DNA of 64,000 bases from Pseudomonas nunensis (GTDB lineage Bacteria; Pseudomonadota; Gammaproteobacteria; Pseudomonadales; Pseudomonadaceae): the NCBI RefSeq assembly GCF_024296925.1, contig NZ_CP101125.1, forward strand, positions 3,040,501 to 3,104,500. Reading direction: 5' to 3'. Below the pieces are notes generated by a model that saw nothing but the letters and a program-made list of their open reading frames with translations, searched no databases and was not told the origin of the DNA. Made by a program: the position numbers and the translations under genes. This document shows positions 17,491 through 26,300 of this stretch, piece by piece. Within the stretch, counting starts at the first letter, position 1. Each line of letters begins with the position of its first letter.

Positions 17491-17776
17491 CGCAGCCTCG
17501 TACCTCGACAGCTGCTACAACACCGACGCAGCCTCGTACCTCGACAGCTGCTACAACCCCGACGCAGCCTCGTACCTCGACAGCTGCTACAACCCCGACG
17601 CAGCCTCGTGCCTCGACAGCTGCTACAACCCCGACGCAGCCTCGTACCTCGACAGCTGCTACAACCCCGACGCAGCCTCGTACCTCGACAGCTGCTACAA
17701 CCCCGACGCAGGCTCGTGCGTCGGCAGCTGCTACTGGCCAGACGCAGCCTCGTGCCTTGGCGGCTGGTACGGGGCG
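17491..17776. repeat. Seven tandem 36-bp repeats plus a partial eighth (right arm)
   Basis: Units begin at 17491, 17527, 17563, 17599, 17635, 17671 and 17707, with a degenerate partial copy from 17743. Each contains CTCGACAGCTGCTACAA. The later copies carry more changes. The period of 36 is a multiple of three, so several frames stay open as 12-residue repeats; I do not regard them as genes because there is no ribosome-binding site and both strands are open. Confidence 0.92.
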
Positions 17777-17880
17777 AGGGTTTGGCCAAGTAAGCGCAAA
17801 TCCAAGTGAGTCATGGGTGCTGTTGAGTTGTCCTCTTTTAACCCCGAGGACAATTCATCGATTACTGGAGCACCTCATTC

Positions 17881-19605
17881 ATGGCGAAAATTACCATTGC
17901 CCAGCAGCTGGCAACCACCCTTGAACAGGCCGGCGTCAAACGCATCTGGGGCCTGACCGGCGACAGCCTCAACGGCCTGACCGAAGCCCTGCGCACCATG
18001 GACAGCATCGAGTGGATGCACGTGCGCCACGAAGAAGTCGCGGCATTTGCTGCCGGGGCTGAAGCCGCGGTCACCGGGGAACTGGCGGTGTGTGCCGGCA
18101 GTTGCGGGCCGGGCAACCTTCATTTGATCAACGGCCTGTTCGACTGCCACAAGAATCATGTGCCAGTGCTGGCCATCGCGGCGCAGATTCCCTCCTCGGA
18201 AGTCGGCCTCGACTACTTTCAGGAAACCCATCCGCAGGATCTGTTCAAGGAGTGCAGCCACTTCGTCGAACTGGTCAGCAACCCGGCGCAGATGCCGCAG
18301 GTGCTGCACCGAGCGATGCGCAGCGCGATCCTCAATCGTGGCGTCGCGGTGGTGGTGATTCCCGGTGACGTGGCGTTGCAGGAAGTCGAAGACAACCTCA
18401 AGCCGTGGCCAGCCCTGTCCAAGCCGCGCACCCTGCCCGCGCCGCAGGACCTGGATCGGCTGGTCGAATTGCTGAGCCAAAGCAAAGCCGTGACCCTGAT
18501 GTGCGGCGCCGGATGCGCCGGGGCTCACGATCAAGTGGTGGCGCTGGCCGACGCCCTCGGCGCGCCGGTGGTGCATGCTCTGCGCGGCAAGGAACACGTG
18601 GAATGGGACAACCCGTTCGACGTCGGCATGACTGGGTTGATCGGCTTCAGCTCCGGCTATCACGCGATGCTCAACTGCGACACCCTGGTGATGCTCGGCA
18701 CCGACTTCCCGTATCGGCAGTTCTACCCCACCGACGCCACCATTATTCAGATCGACCACAACCCGGAAGCCCTTGGGCGCCGCACTACGCTGGACCTGGG
18801 CATCGCCGCCGACGTTGGCGAAACCCTCGCCGCGCTATTGCCGCGCCTGCCATATCGCGGTGACCGGAGCTTTCTCGAATCGTCGCTCAAGCATTATGAA
18901 AAAGCGCGCCAGGGCCTCGATGATCTGGCCCAGCCGTCCGCGCCGGGCCGGCCGATACACCCGCAATACCTCACGCGCCTGCTCAGCGAACTGGCGGATG
19001 AAGACGCGATCTTCACCGCCGACGTCGGCACACCGACCGTGTGGGCGGCGCGTTATCTGAAAATGAACGGCAAGCGCCGGCTGCTCGGTTCGTTCAACCA
19101 CGGCTCGATGGCCAACGCCATGCCTCAGGCGATTGGCGCCCAGGCTGCGTTCCCGGATCGGCAGGTGATTTCGTTGTCCGGTGATGGCGGCTTCAGCATG
19201 TTAATGGGGGATTTCATTTCCCTGGCGCAGTTGAAGTTGCCGGTGAAAATCATCGTCTACGACAACGCCTCGTTGGGCTTTGTCGCGATGGAAATGAAGT
19301 CCAGCGGGCTGCTCGACACTGGCACGGATTTGCATAACCCGGACTTTGCCGCGATGGCGAATGCCATGGGTATTCTGGGGATACGGGTCGAGGAATCGGA
19401 AGCCCTGGAACCGGCATTGCGCCGGGCGCTGGCGCATAACGGGCCGGTGTTGGTGGATGTGATCACCGCGACCCAGGAACTGGCCATGCCGCCGACCATC
19501 AAGCTGGAACAGGCCAAGGGGTTCAGCCTGTACATGCTCAAGGCTGTGATGAGCGGGCGTGGGGATGAAGTGATTGAGTTGGCGCGGACTAACTGGTTTC
19601 GTTAA
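17881..19605 (+). CDS. poxB: Pyruvate dehydrogenase (quinone) / pyruvate oxidase
   Basis: 574 residues, the length of E. coli PoxB (572) and alike throughout. The N-terminus has [16 protein letters not shown] and [14 protein letters not shown] with the catalytic TPP Glu. [20 protein letters not shown] follows. The TPP/Mg motif is [12 protein letters not shown] with Asn in YDNASLGFV, and the C-terminal membrane-binding tail is [17 protein letters not shown]. It oxidatively decarboxylates pyruvate to acetate and CO2, passing electrons to ubiquinone at the membrane. GGAG precedes the start. It stands alone and is probably induced in stationary phase, as in relatives. Confidence 0.95.
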   Translation: MAKITIAQQLATTLEQAGVKRIWGLTGDSLNGLTEALRTMDSIEWMHVRHEEVAAFAAGAEAAVTGELAVCAGSCGPGNLHLINGLFDCHKNHVPVLAIAAQIPSSEVGLDYFQETHPQDLFKECSHFVELVSNPAQMPQVLHRAMRSAILNRGVAVVVIPGDVALQEVEDNLKPWPALSKPRTLPAPQDLDRLVELLSQSKAVTLMCGAGCAGAHDQVVALADALGAPVVHALRGKEHVEWDNPFDVGMTGLIGFSSGYHAMLNCDTLVMLGTDFPYRQFYPTDATIIQIDHNPEALGRRTTLDLGIAADVGETLAALLPRLPYRGDRSFLESSLKHYEKARQGLDDLAQPSAPGRPIHPQYLTRLLSELADEDAIFTADVGTPTVWAARYLKMNGKRRLLGSFNHGSMANAMPQAIGAQAAFPDRQVISLSGDGGFSMLMGDFISLAQLKLPVKIIVYDNASLGFVAMEMKSSGLLDTGTDLHNPDFAAMANAMGILGIRVEESEALEPALRRALAHNGPVLVDVITATQELAMPPTIKLEQAKGFSLYMLKAVMSGRGDEVIELARTNWFR

Positions 19606-19622
19606 GGCTTGCGAAGATTTCC

Positions 19623-19713
19623 TGTGGGAGCGGGCTTGCTCGCGAAAGCGGTGGGTCAGTTGGCATAAATGCTGACTGACACGACGCTTTCGCGAGCAAG
19701 CCCGCTCCCACAG
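19623..19713. repeat. REP pair (REPIN), family 1
   Basis: Inverted REP copies at 19623-19646 and 19689-19712, between the convergent poxB and phospholipase-D-like genes. Confidence 0.9.
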
Positions 19714-19721
19714 GGGGAATT

Positions 19722-21365
19722 CTATCGACCAGAGAATCGCAACCTGGACAACTCCCGCAAATCCCCCGCCACATAATAATCATTGGTCCAGCTGTCATCC
19801 GCCGCCAACGGCGAGACCTCTTTCAACGCCAGTTTCTTCGCAAAATACCGAAACCGGTAATGCTCATAAAACCGCAGCAACTCCAACCCATATCGATCCG
19901 CCAGATCCGTATCGCCACGAATGATCAGGTAGTTCTCGTCATTGCCGTTACTCGCCGCCGCACTCAGGTTGTGGCTGCCGCTGATGATGGTCGGTGTATC
20001 GGTGGTGAAGTCGGTGACGATGGCTTTGGTGTGCACCAGCAGGTTGCCCTTCTGGCCTTTCATGTTTTCCTTGAGCCAGCCTTCCAGCCCGGTATTGAGC
20101 AGCGCCGTGGCAGCGAATTCGGCGCTGCGGTCGGCGTGGAAACCGGTGATGCGGCTGACGGTGTTTTGCAGGCCGTAGCGCAGGATGTCGTCGTGGGGCT
20201 GGCCGAGCAACGCGTTGAGGATGTCGTTGGGCAAGGCGAACGCGGTGACGAACAGGATGTCCTTTTTCGCGCCGTTGATGATCTCGACAAACTCGTGCAA
20301 ATCACCCTGGCCGGTGCGCGGTGAAAATCCGGCGAACAGCGGCTGCGTCGGGTCCATGGGATTGTTCTTGGTCAGCCAGGTGCGCGTCGCACCGACGTCC
20401 GCCGGATTGGCCCACACCTCTTCGAAGGTTTGCAGGTAACTGGCGCCGATCCGCGCATCATCGAGCACATGCACCACGTTGGCCTGGCGGTAGACGCCGT
20501 TGGGCGTGAAGTTGGTGCTGCCGCAGAGCACCGCTTGCGGCCGATGCTCCCCGCCCTCCAGTTTGCTCAGGACGATGAATTTGTCGTGGAAGATATTGTG
20601 AGTGACCCGCCCGCGCTTGTTCGCCGCCGGGATTTTTTCCAGGCTGGCCTCGTTCATCGTGGTGTCTTCGTCGTTCGGCTGCGCGTGATACAGCACCCGA
20701 ACCTTGACCCCACGGGCGAACGCGGCGTTCACCGCGTCGACGATCGACTGCAATTGATACTCGTAGATCGCGATGTCCAGCGCCCATTGATCGTCCACGG
20801 CGCGCTGGATAAACCCCAGCAAACGTCCGAGCAATCCGTTCTCCAGCCAATTCTGCGCCGCTATCGGCCAGGCTTCGATGGGCAGGTTGCGGTTGACGCT
20901 GATCTGCGCATCCAGCTCGGGAAACTTGCGCTGGAACGCCTGGCTCGCCGCCACCGCGCGGTTGAAGATCACGCTCTGGTTGTGCGGCAGGCCGTCGTCG
21001 GACGTGATGCTGAGTTCGAGGCATTCACCCAGCTGCGGCGCATCGGGAGTGCCGTAGGCCAGATGGACGCGGTAATGCAGGGTCGTCCCCGGATTGACCG
21101 CGTAATCGGCCCAGCGAAATTTCTGCAGCGGCGCGATATCGCTCGGGGTGGCGTGGTATTGCGCGAAGGTGTGGACCTTGCCGGGGAAAGTCAGGCTGTT
21201 GAACAGGAACAGCCAGGGTTTGCTGCCTGACTGTTTCTCGATGGCAAACCCGAGCAAGCCTTTGCGGCGAGGTTCGGCCAGGTCCATGGCCAACAGCACG
21301 CCGTTGGTGCCGGCGTAGGCTTTGACGCGGAAATCGTCCTGAAGGTTAGCGGCTAGAACGCGCAT
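19722..21365 (-). CDS. Phospholipase D-like (HKD) family protein
   Basis: 547 residues with two HKD motifs: FHDKFIVLSKLEG... followed by CGSTNFT, and LVHTKAIVTDF followed by ISGSHNLSAAAS. Both have the His and Lys needed for a phosphodiester-transfer active site formed by the two halves. There is no evident signal peptide. Substrate could be a phospholipid or nucleic acid; the sequence does not decide. AGGAGTGAACC precedes the ATG. It is monocistronic. Confidence 0.88.
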   Translation of the reverse strand: MRVLAANLQDDFRVKAYAGTNGVLLAMDLAEPRRKGLLGFAIEKQSGSKPWLFLFNSLTFPGKVHTFAQYHATPSDIAPLQKFRWADYAVNPGTTLHYRVHLAYGTPDAPQLGECLELSITSDDGLPHNQSVIFNRAVAASQAFQRKFPELDAQISVNRNLPIEAWPIAAQNWLENGLLGRLLGFIQRAVDDQWALDIAIYEYQLQSIVDAVNAAFARGVKVRVLYHAQPNDEDTTMNEASLEKIPAANKRGRVTHNIFHDKFIVLSKLEGGEHRPQAVLCGSTNFTPNGVYRQANVVHVLDDARIGASYLQTFEEVWANPADVGATRTWLTKNNPMDPTQPLFAGFSPRTGQGDLHEFVEIINGAKKDILFVTAFALPNDILNALLGQPHDDILRYGLQNTVSRITGFHADRSAEFAATALLNTGLEGWLKENMKGQKGNLLVHTKAIVTDFTTDTPTIISGSHNLSAAASNGNDENYLIIRGDTDLADRYGLELLRFYEHYRFRYFAKKLALKEVSPLAADDSWTNDYYVAGDLRELSRLRFSGR

Positions 21366-21449
21366 GGTTCACTCCTGTGAATGGCTGGCCTGCTGAGCAT
21401 AGGGCAGTGATGCGGATTTGCCTTGATGATCCAAAACCGAGTCGCTGCC

Positions 21450-21525
21450 TTCGCGAGCAAGCCCGCTCCCACACTGGATCTCTGTCGCACCGAAGATTCC
21501 CTGTGGGAGCGGGCTTGCTCGCGAA
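21450..21525. repeat. REP pair (REPIN), family 1
   Basis: Inverted REP copies at 21450-21473 and 21502-21525, between the chelatase gene's 3' end and the phospholipase-D-like gene start. Confidence 0.9.
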
Positions 21526-21550
21526 GAGGCCGGCCCAGACACCAAAGCAC

Positions 21551-23217
21551 TCAGCCCGAGATCAGATCATCAATATGCCGATACTCTGCCTGCAACTCAC
21601 CCGCCAACACCCTGGCCCGCCCCAACCGAATCGGCCCGCGCTCGATATCAATCAGCAGGCCCGGACATCCCAGCATCGGCAACCCCGGCCATTCCTTCAA
21701 GCGCCCATCGGTCACCAGCAACAAACGCTGTTGTTCCGCCGGAAAGCGCTTCTGCCGAGCGGCCAGCCACTGCCCCGCCTCGTTCAGCGCCGCGAGCATC
21801 GGCGTGCCGCCGCCAGCGCCCAAGCCATCCAGCCAGGTGCGCAAACCGCTGGAAGCCTTCAAACCTTGCACCTGCCACTTCGGCGCATTGCCGCTGGCGG
21901 TCAACAGTGCCAGTCGCGCACGCTGCCGATAGGCGTCATCGAACAGTTGCGCCAATAAACCCTTGGCATCGCTCAATGCCTGATGCCGCCGGGTCGAGGC
22001 CGACGCATCAACGATCACCAACCACAGTTCGTGGGCCGAACGGGTGCGCAGATGAAACAGCAGATCGTCATGCTTACGCGGGCGCCCGTTGAGCAAGGTG
22101 CCCGGCCAGTTGATCGAGCCTTGCGGGGCAGCACGACGTTTACCTTGGCGGCCATTGTCCAACCGTCCGGCGCGGGGTCTGGCATTCGCCCCCGCGTCAG
22201 ATCGAGGGCGAATGCCTAGGGCTTTTTTGGCCAGCTCGGCACGTCACGTCGGGCGCCGACCGGCAGCGCCTGGGCGGGCATTTCGCCCCATTGGCCCTGG
22301 CCTTCGCTTGGGTTGGAATTATCAGCAGTCGGTGACTGTGGCGTTTGTTGCGGTGGCGCGTGAGGATGTTCGCGACGCCGATGGCGCAAGGCAAACTCGG
22401 CGACCGCATCGATATCTTCCTCGCTAATTGCGCTTGCCCCGCGCCAGGCCGCGTGGGCACGGGCCGCTCGCAGCCAGACCAGATCGGCACGCAAACCATC
22501 GACCCCGGCGGCATAGCAGCGCTCGGTGATGTGTGCGAGTGCGGCGTCATCAAGGGGAATGCTCGCCAATAGGCTGCGTGCCTGCTGACAACGTTCGCGC
22601 AGTGCGTGTTGCTGGCTTTCCCACTCAGCGCAGAAGCCTTGGGGATCGCTGTCGAAATCCAGGCGCCTACGGATGATCTGACCACGCTCGGCTGGCGCAG
22701 TGTGGCCGCTGAGGGCGACGTTCAGGCCGAAGCGGTCGAGCAATTGCGGGCGCAGTTCGCCCTCTTCCGGGTTCATGGTGCCGATCAGGACGAACTTCGC
22801 CGAATGCCGATGGGAAATACCGTCGCGCTCGATCAGGTTCGTACCGCTGGCGGCCACGTCGAGCAGCAGGTCGACGAGGTGATCGGGCAGCAGGTTGACT
22901 TCATCGACGTACAAAACACCGCCATCAGCCTTGGCCAGCACGCCGGGGGAAAACTGCGCGCGGCCGTCGCTCAGGGCGGCATCGAGGTCGAGGGTGCCGA
23001 CCAGACGTTCTTCGGTGGCGCCCAGGGGCAAGGTGACGAACTGGCCGCTGGCGAGCAGGTCCGCGAGGCCACGGGCCAGGGTGGACTTGGCCATCCCGCG
23101 CGGGCCTTCGATCAGCACGCCGCCGATTTTCGGGTCGATGGCGGTGAGGTACAGGGCGAGCTTCAAGTCGTCGGCGCCGACCACGGCGGAGAGCGGGAAA
23201 TGGGGGGTGTCGGTCAT
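21551..23217 (-). CDS. chlD: Cobaltochelatase medium subunit ChlD, made by -1 ribosomal frameshift (AAA+ / linker / VWA)
   Basis: Predicted 555-residue product. Translation starts at 23217, follows the ChlI frame to the AAG codon ending at 22222, slips back one base on A-AAA-AAG and continues in the frame that ends at 21551. That frame is open from a stop near 22244 but has only TTG or weaker starts, and its coding-like sequence (KALGIRPRSDAG) begins exactly at the slip site. The second part is a von Willebrand A domain with the metal site DASAS (in LWLVIVDASASTR) and the GAGGGTP loop. AAA+ then Pro/acidic linker then VWA is the standard ChlD layout. Together with ChlI and CobN it would insert cobalt in aerobic B12 synthesis. 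An independent start for the VWA part cannot be ruled out by reading alone. Confidence 0.8.
22181..22228 (-). promoter_or_regulatory. Programmed -1 frameshift signal: slippery A-AAA-AAG plus hairpin
   Basis: On the minus strand the zero-frame codons CCA AAA AAG (heptamer at 22228-22222) precede CCC TAG, the ChlI stop. Five bases after the heptamer a perfect 11-bp stem begins: GGCATTCGCCC (22216-22206) with GGGCGAATGCC (22191-22181), loop of 14. Slippery heptamer, spacer of five and stable stem are the three parts of a canonical bacterial -1 signal, as in dnaX. I see no strong internal Shine-Dalgarno upstream. Confidence 0.85.
22216..23217 (-). CDS. chlI: Chelatase small subunit ChlI (AAA+ ATPase), zero-frame product
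   Basis: 333 residues from MTDTPHFPLSAV; the frame is open further upstream but runs into a REP. AAA+ motor: Walker A GPRGMAKS (38-45), Walker B LYVDEVNLL (about 102-110), an arginine/sensor region GTMNPEEGELRPQLLDRFGL. A Pro/Ser/Gln-rich linker follows the AAA+ domain and ends in PSWPKKP at the frameshift site. A plain ChlI would not need that linker, which supports a shared gene with ChlD. It is the third gene of the cobW-cobN-chl unit, separated from cobN by a REP pair. Confidence 0.9.
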   Translation of the reverse strand: MTDTPHFPLSAVVGADDLKLALYLTAIDPKIGGVLIEGPRGMAKSTLARGLADLLASGQFVTLPLGATEERLVGTLDLDAALSDGRAQFSPGVLAKADGGVLYVDEVNLLPDHLVDLLLDVAASGTNLIERDGISHRHSAKFVLIGTMNPEEGELRPQLLDRFGLNVALSGHTAPAERGQIIRRRLDFDSDPQGFCAEWESQQHALRERCQQARSLLASIPLDDAALAHITERCYAAGVDGLRADLVWLRAARAHAAWRGASAISEEDIDAVAEFALRHRRREHPHAPPQQTPQSPTADNSNPSEGQGQWGEMPAQALPVGARRDVPSWPKKP

Positions 23218-23259
23218 CTTAAATACTCGGTCATGGTCGGGGTAAATACATGTTCCCCT

Positions 23260-23350
23260 GTGGGAGCGGGCTTGCTCGCGAAGGCGGTGTGTCATTCACT
23301 ATTGATGTTGGCTGACACACCGCCTTCGCGAGCAAGCCCGCTCCCACAGG
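23260..23350. repeat. REP pair (REPIN), family 1
   Basis: Inverted REP copies at 23260-23283 and 23327-23350, inside the operon between cobN and chlI. It may stabilise the cobN mRNA end or lower chlI expression. Confidence 0.9.
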
Positions 23351-23360
23351 GTTCAGTTTG

Positions 23361-26300
23361 TTAGCTGTCTTCTTCTATATCCAACAACAAATTCTCCAGC
23401 GCCTCGCGATACTCACCGGGCTCCTTCCACATCCCCCGCTGCTGCGCCTCAAGCATCCGCTCCGTCATATCGCGCAAGGCATGTGGATTATGCTCGCGGA
23501 CAAACTCCCGGGTCGCCGGATCCAGCAAGTACGCGTCCGCCAGCAACGCGTACTGGTGATCGTCGATCAACTGCGTGGTCGCATCAAACGCAAACAGGTT
23601 ATCAACCGTCGCCGCCAGTTCAAACGCACCTTTATAGCCGTGCCGTTTCACGCCGTCGATCCACTTCGGATTCGCCGCCCGGGAACGGATCACCCGGTTC
23701 AGCTCTTCCTTCAACGTGCGGATTTTCGGCAAGTCGGGCTGGCTATGGTCGCCGTGATAACTGGCCGCTGCTTCGCCGCTGAGGCTTTCCACGGCAGCCA
23801 GCATTCCGCCCTGGAATTGGTAGTAGTCGTTGGAATCGAGCAAGTCATGCTCGCGGTTGTCCTGGTTCTGCAGCACTGCTTGCACCTGGCTCAGGCGCTG
23901 GGCGAATTGCTCCTTTGCTGCCGTGCCTTCATCGGAACCGCCATAGGCGTAACCGCCCCAGTTCAGATACACCTCGGCCAGGTCGTCGCGGCTTTGCCAC
24001 AGGCGACCGTCGATGGTGCCCTGCACGCCCGCGCCATATGCACCGGGCTTGGCCCCGAAAATCCGCCAACCGGCCTGACGCCGCGCTGTTTCTTCATCCA
24101 TACCGCTCGCCAACAAGGCTTCACGCTCGGCGCGAACCTTGGCGGCCAATGGGTTGAGATCGTCCGGTTCGTCCAGTTCGGCGACGGCTTGTACCGCCGC
24201 ATCAAACAGACGAATCAGGTTGGCAAACGCATCGCGGAAGAACCCGGACACACGCAAGGTCACGTCCACTCGTGGACGGTCGAGCAAACTGATCGGCAGG
24301 ATTTCGAAATCATCGACCCGCTGACTGCCGGTGGCCCACACCGGGCGCACGCCCATCAGCGCCATGGCCTGGGCGATGTCGTCGCCGCCGGTGCGCATGG
24401 TCGCCGTGCCCCAGACCGAGAGGCCGAGCTGACGCAAGTGGTCGCCATGGTCCTGCAAGTGCCGTTCGAGAATCAGGTTGGCGGACTGGAAACCGATGCG
24501 CCATGCGGTGGTGGTCGGCAGGTTGCGCACGTCCACCGAATAGAAATTGCGCCCGGTGGGCAGGACATCGAGGCGACCACGACTGGGTGCGCCGCTCGGG
24601 CCGGCCGGGACGAAACGACCGCTGAGGGCGTCGAGCAGGCCATGCATTTCTGCGGGGCCGCAGGCGTCGAGGCGTGGGGCGACGACTTCGCGCAGGTTGT
24701 CGAGGATGGCATGCACTTCAACCCAGCCGGGATCCTGTGGGAGCGGGCTTGCTCGCGAATCGGTTGACCATTCAACATCGATGTCGATTGACCCACCGCT
24801 TTCGCGAGCAAGCCCGCTCCCACAGGGACCGAGATCGCCTGAAGTTTGCGTGATCAACTGTGCGGCAAACAACTCCAGCCGTTCACGGGTATCCCCCGCC
24901 GTGCGCCACGCTTCATCGCTGATCGATTGCAGTTCATCGGGACGCGGCCCAACCCAAGGTTCAGCCAACTCACAATCCAGCGGATCAAACCCTAACGCGA
25001 ACGCCTTGGCCAACGCCCGCAGCAAACTCGACTGCGCGCCACGCCCATCGCCACGAGGAATCCGCAGCAGCGCCAGCAACGTATCAATGCGCAAGCGCCC
25101 GGTCGGCGACTCACCAAAAATATGCAGGCCATCGCGGATTTGCGATTCCTTCAAATCACACAGATACGTGTCCAGGCGCGGCAGCCAGATCGCCGCATCC
25201 GCATCGCTGTCGAGTTTTTCGTCGAGTTGCAGTTCGCGATCGATGTGGGTGTCGCGCACCAGTTGCAGGATGTCGCGCTGCAACTCCCGGGCGCGGCGTG
25301 GATCGAGCAGTTGGGCTTCGTAATACTCGTCTGCCAACAGCTCAAGGTTGCGCAGCGGGCCGTAGGTTTCGGCGCGGGTCAGCGGCGGCATCAGGTGATC
25401 GATGATCACCGCTTGGGTGCGGCGCTTGGCCTGGGCGCCCTCGCCCGGGTCGTTGACGATAAACGGATAGATGTTCGGCAGCGGCCCGAGCAACGCGTCC
25501 GGCCAGCAGTTTTCCGACAGCCCGACGCCCTTGCCCGGCAGCCATTCCAGATTGCCGTGCTTACCCACGTGGATCACGCCGTGGGGGCCATAGGTGTTGC
25601 GCAGCCAGAAGTAGAACGCCAGGTAGCCGTGAGGCGGCACCAGATCGGGATCGTGATACACCGCGCTCGGATCGATCTGATAACCCCTGGCCGGTTGAAT
25701 GCCGACGAAGGTCAGGCCGAAGCGCAGCCCCGCAATCATCATGCGTCCGCCACGGAACATCGGATCGTTTTGCGGCGGGCCCCAACGCTCCAGCACCGCT
25801 TGGCGATTGGCCTCAGGCAACGCGTCGAACATAAGCAAATAGTCGTCCAGCGCCAGGCTTTGCATGCACGGGCGCTGGTCGAGGGTGTCGAGGTCATTGC
25901 TGATGCCGCCGAGCAGTTGCTGGATCAACGCGGTGCCGTTGTCCGGCAACTCGGCCGGCAGCGGATAGCCTTCTTTATACAGCGCACGCAGGATATTCAG
26001 CGCCGCAGCCGGGGTGTCGAGGCCGACGCCGTTGCCGATGCGACCATCGCGGGTCGGGTAGTTGGCGAGAATCAGCGCGATGCGTTTTTCGCCATTGGGC
26101 ACCCGCGCCAGATCGATCCAGCGCCGCGCCAGTTCGGCGACGAAATCCATGCGCTCCGGTTGCGGCCGGTAGCAGACCACGTCGGACTGACTGCGCTCAC
26201 TGCGCCAAGCCAGATCCTTGAAGCTGATCGGCCGGCTGATGATGCGCCCGTCGAGTTCCGGCAACGCGATGTGCATCGCCAGATCCCGTGGGCCGAGGCC

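Noticed and set aside
17491..17742. A possible CRISPR array because of regular 36-base repeats
   Set aside because: The repeats are directly contiguous with no spacers, and an inverted set lies beside them. No cas genes are in the window.
17422..17809. Open frames giving 12-residue peptide repeats (for example ASYLDSCYNPDA)
   Set aside because: The repeat period is a multiple of three, so frames stay open on both strands. There is no ribosome-binding site, and the array explains the pattern.
21551..22162. The VWA frame as an independent gene starting at TTG 22162
   Set aside because: The TTG has no ribosome-binding site, and about 20 family-like codons lie upstream of it in frame, back to the frameshift heptamer.
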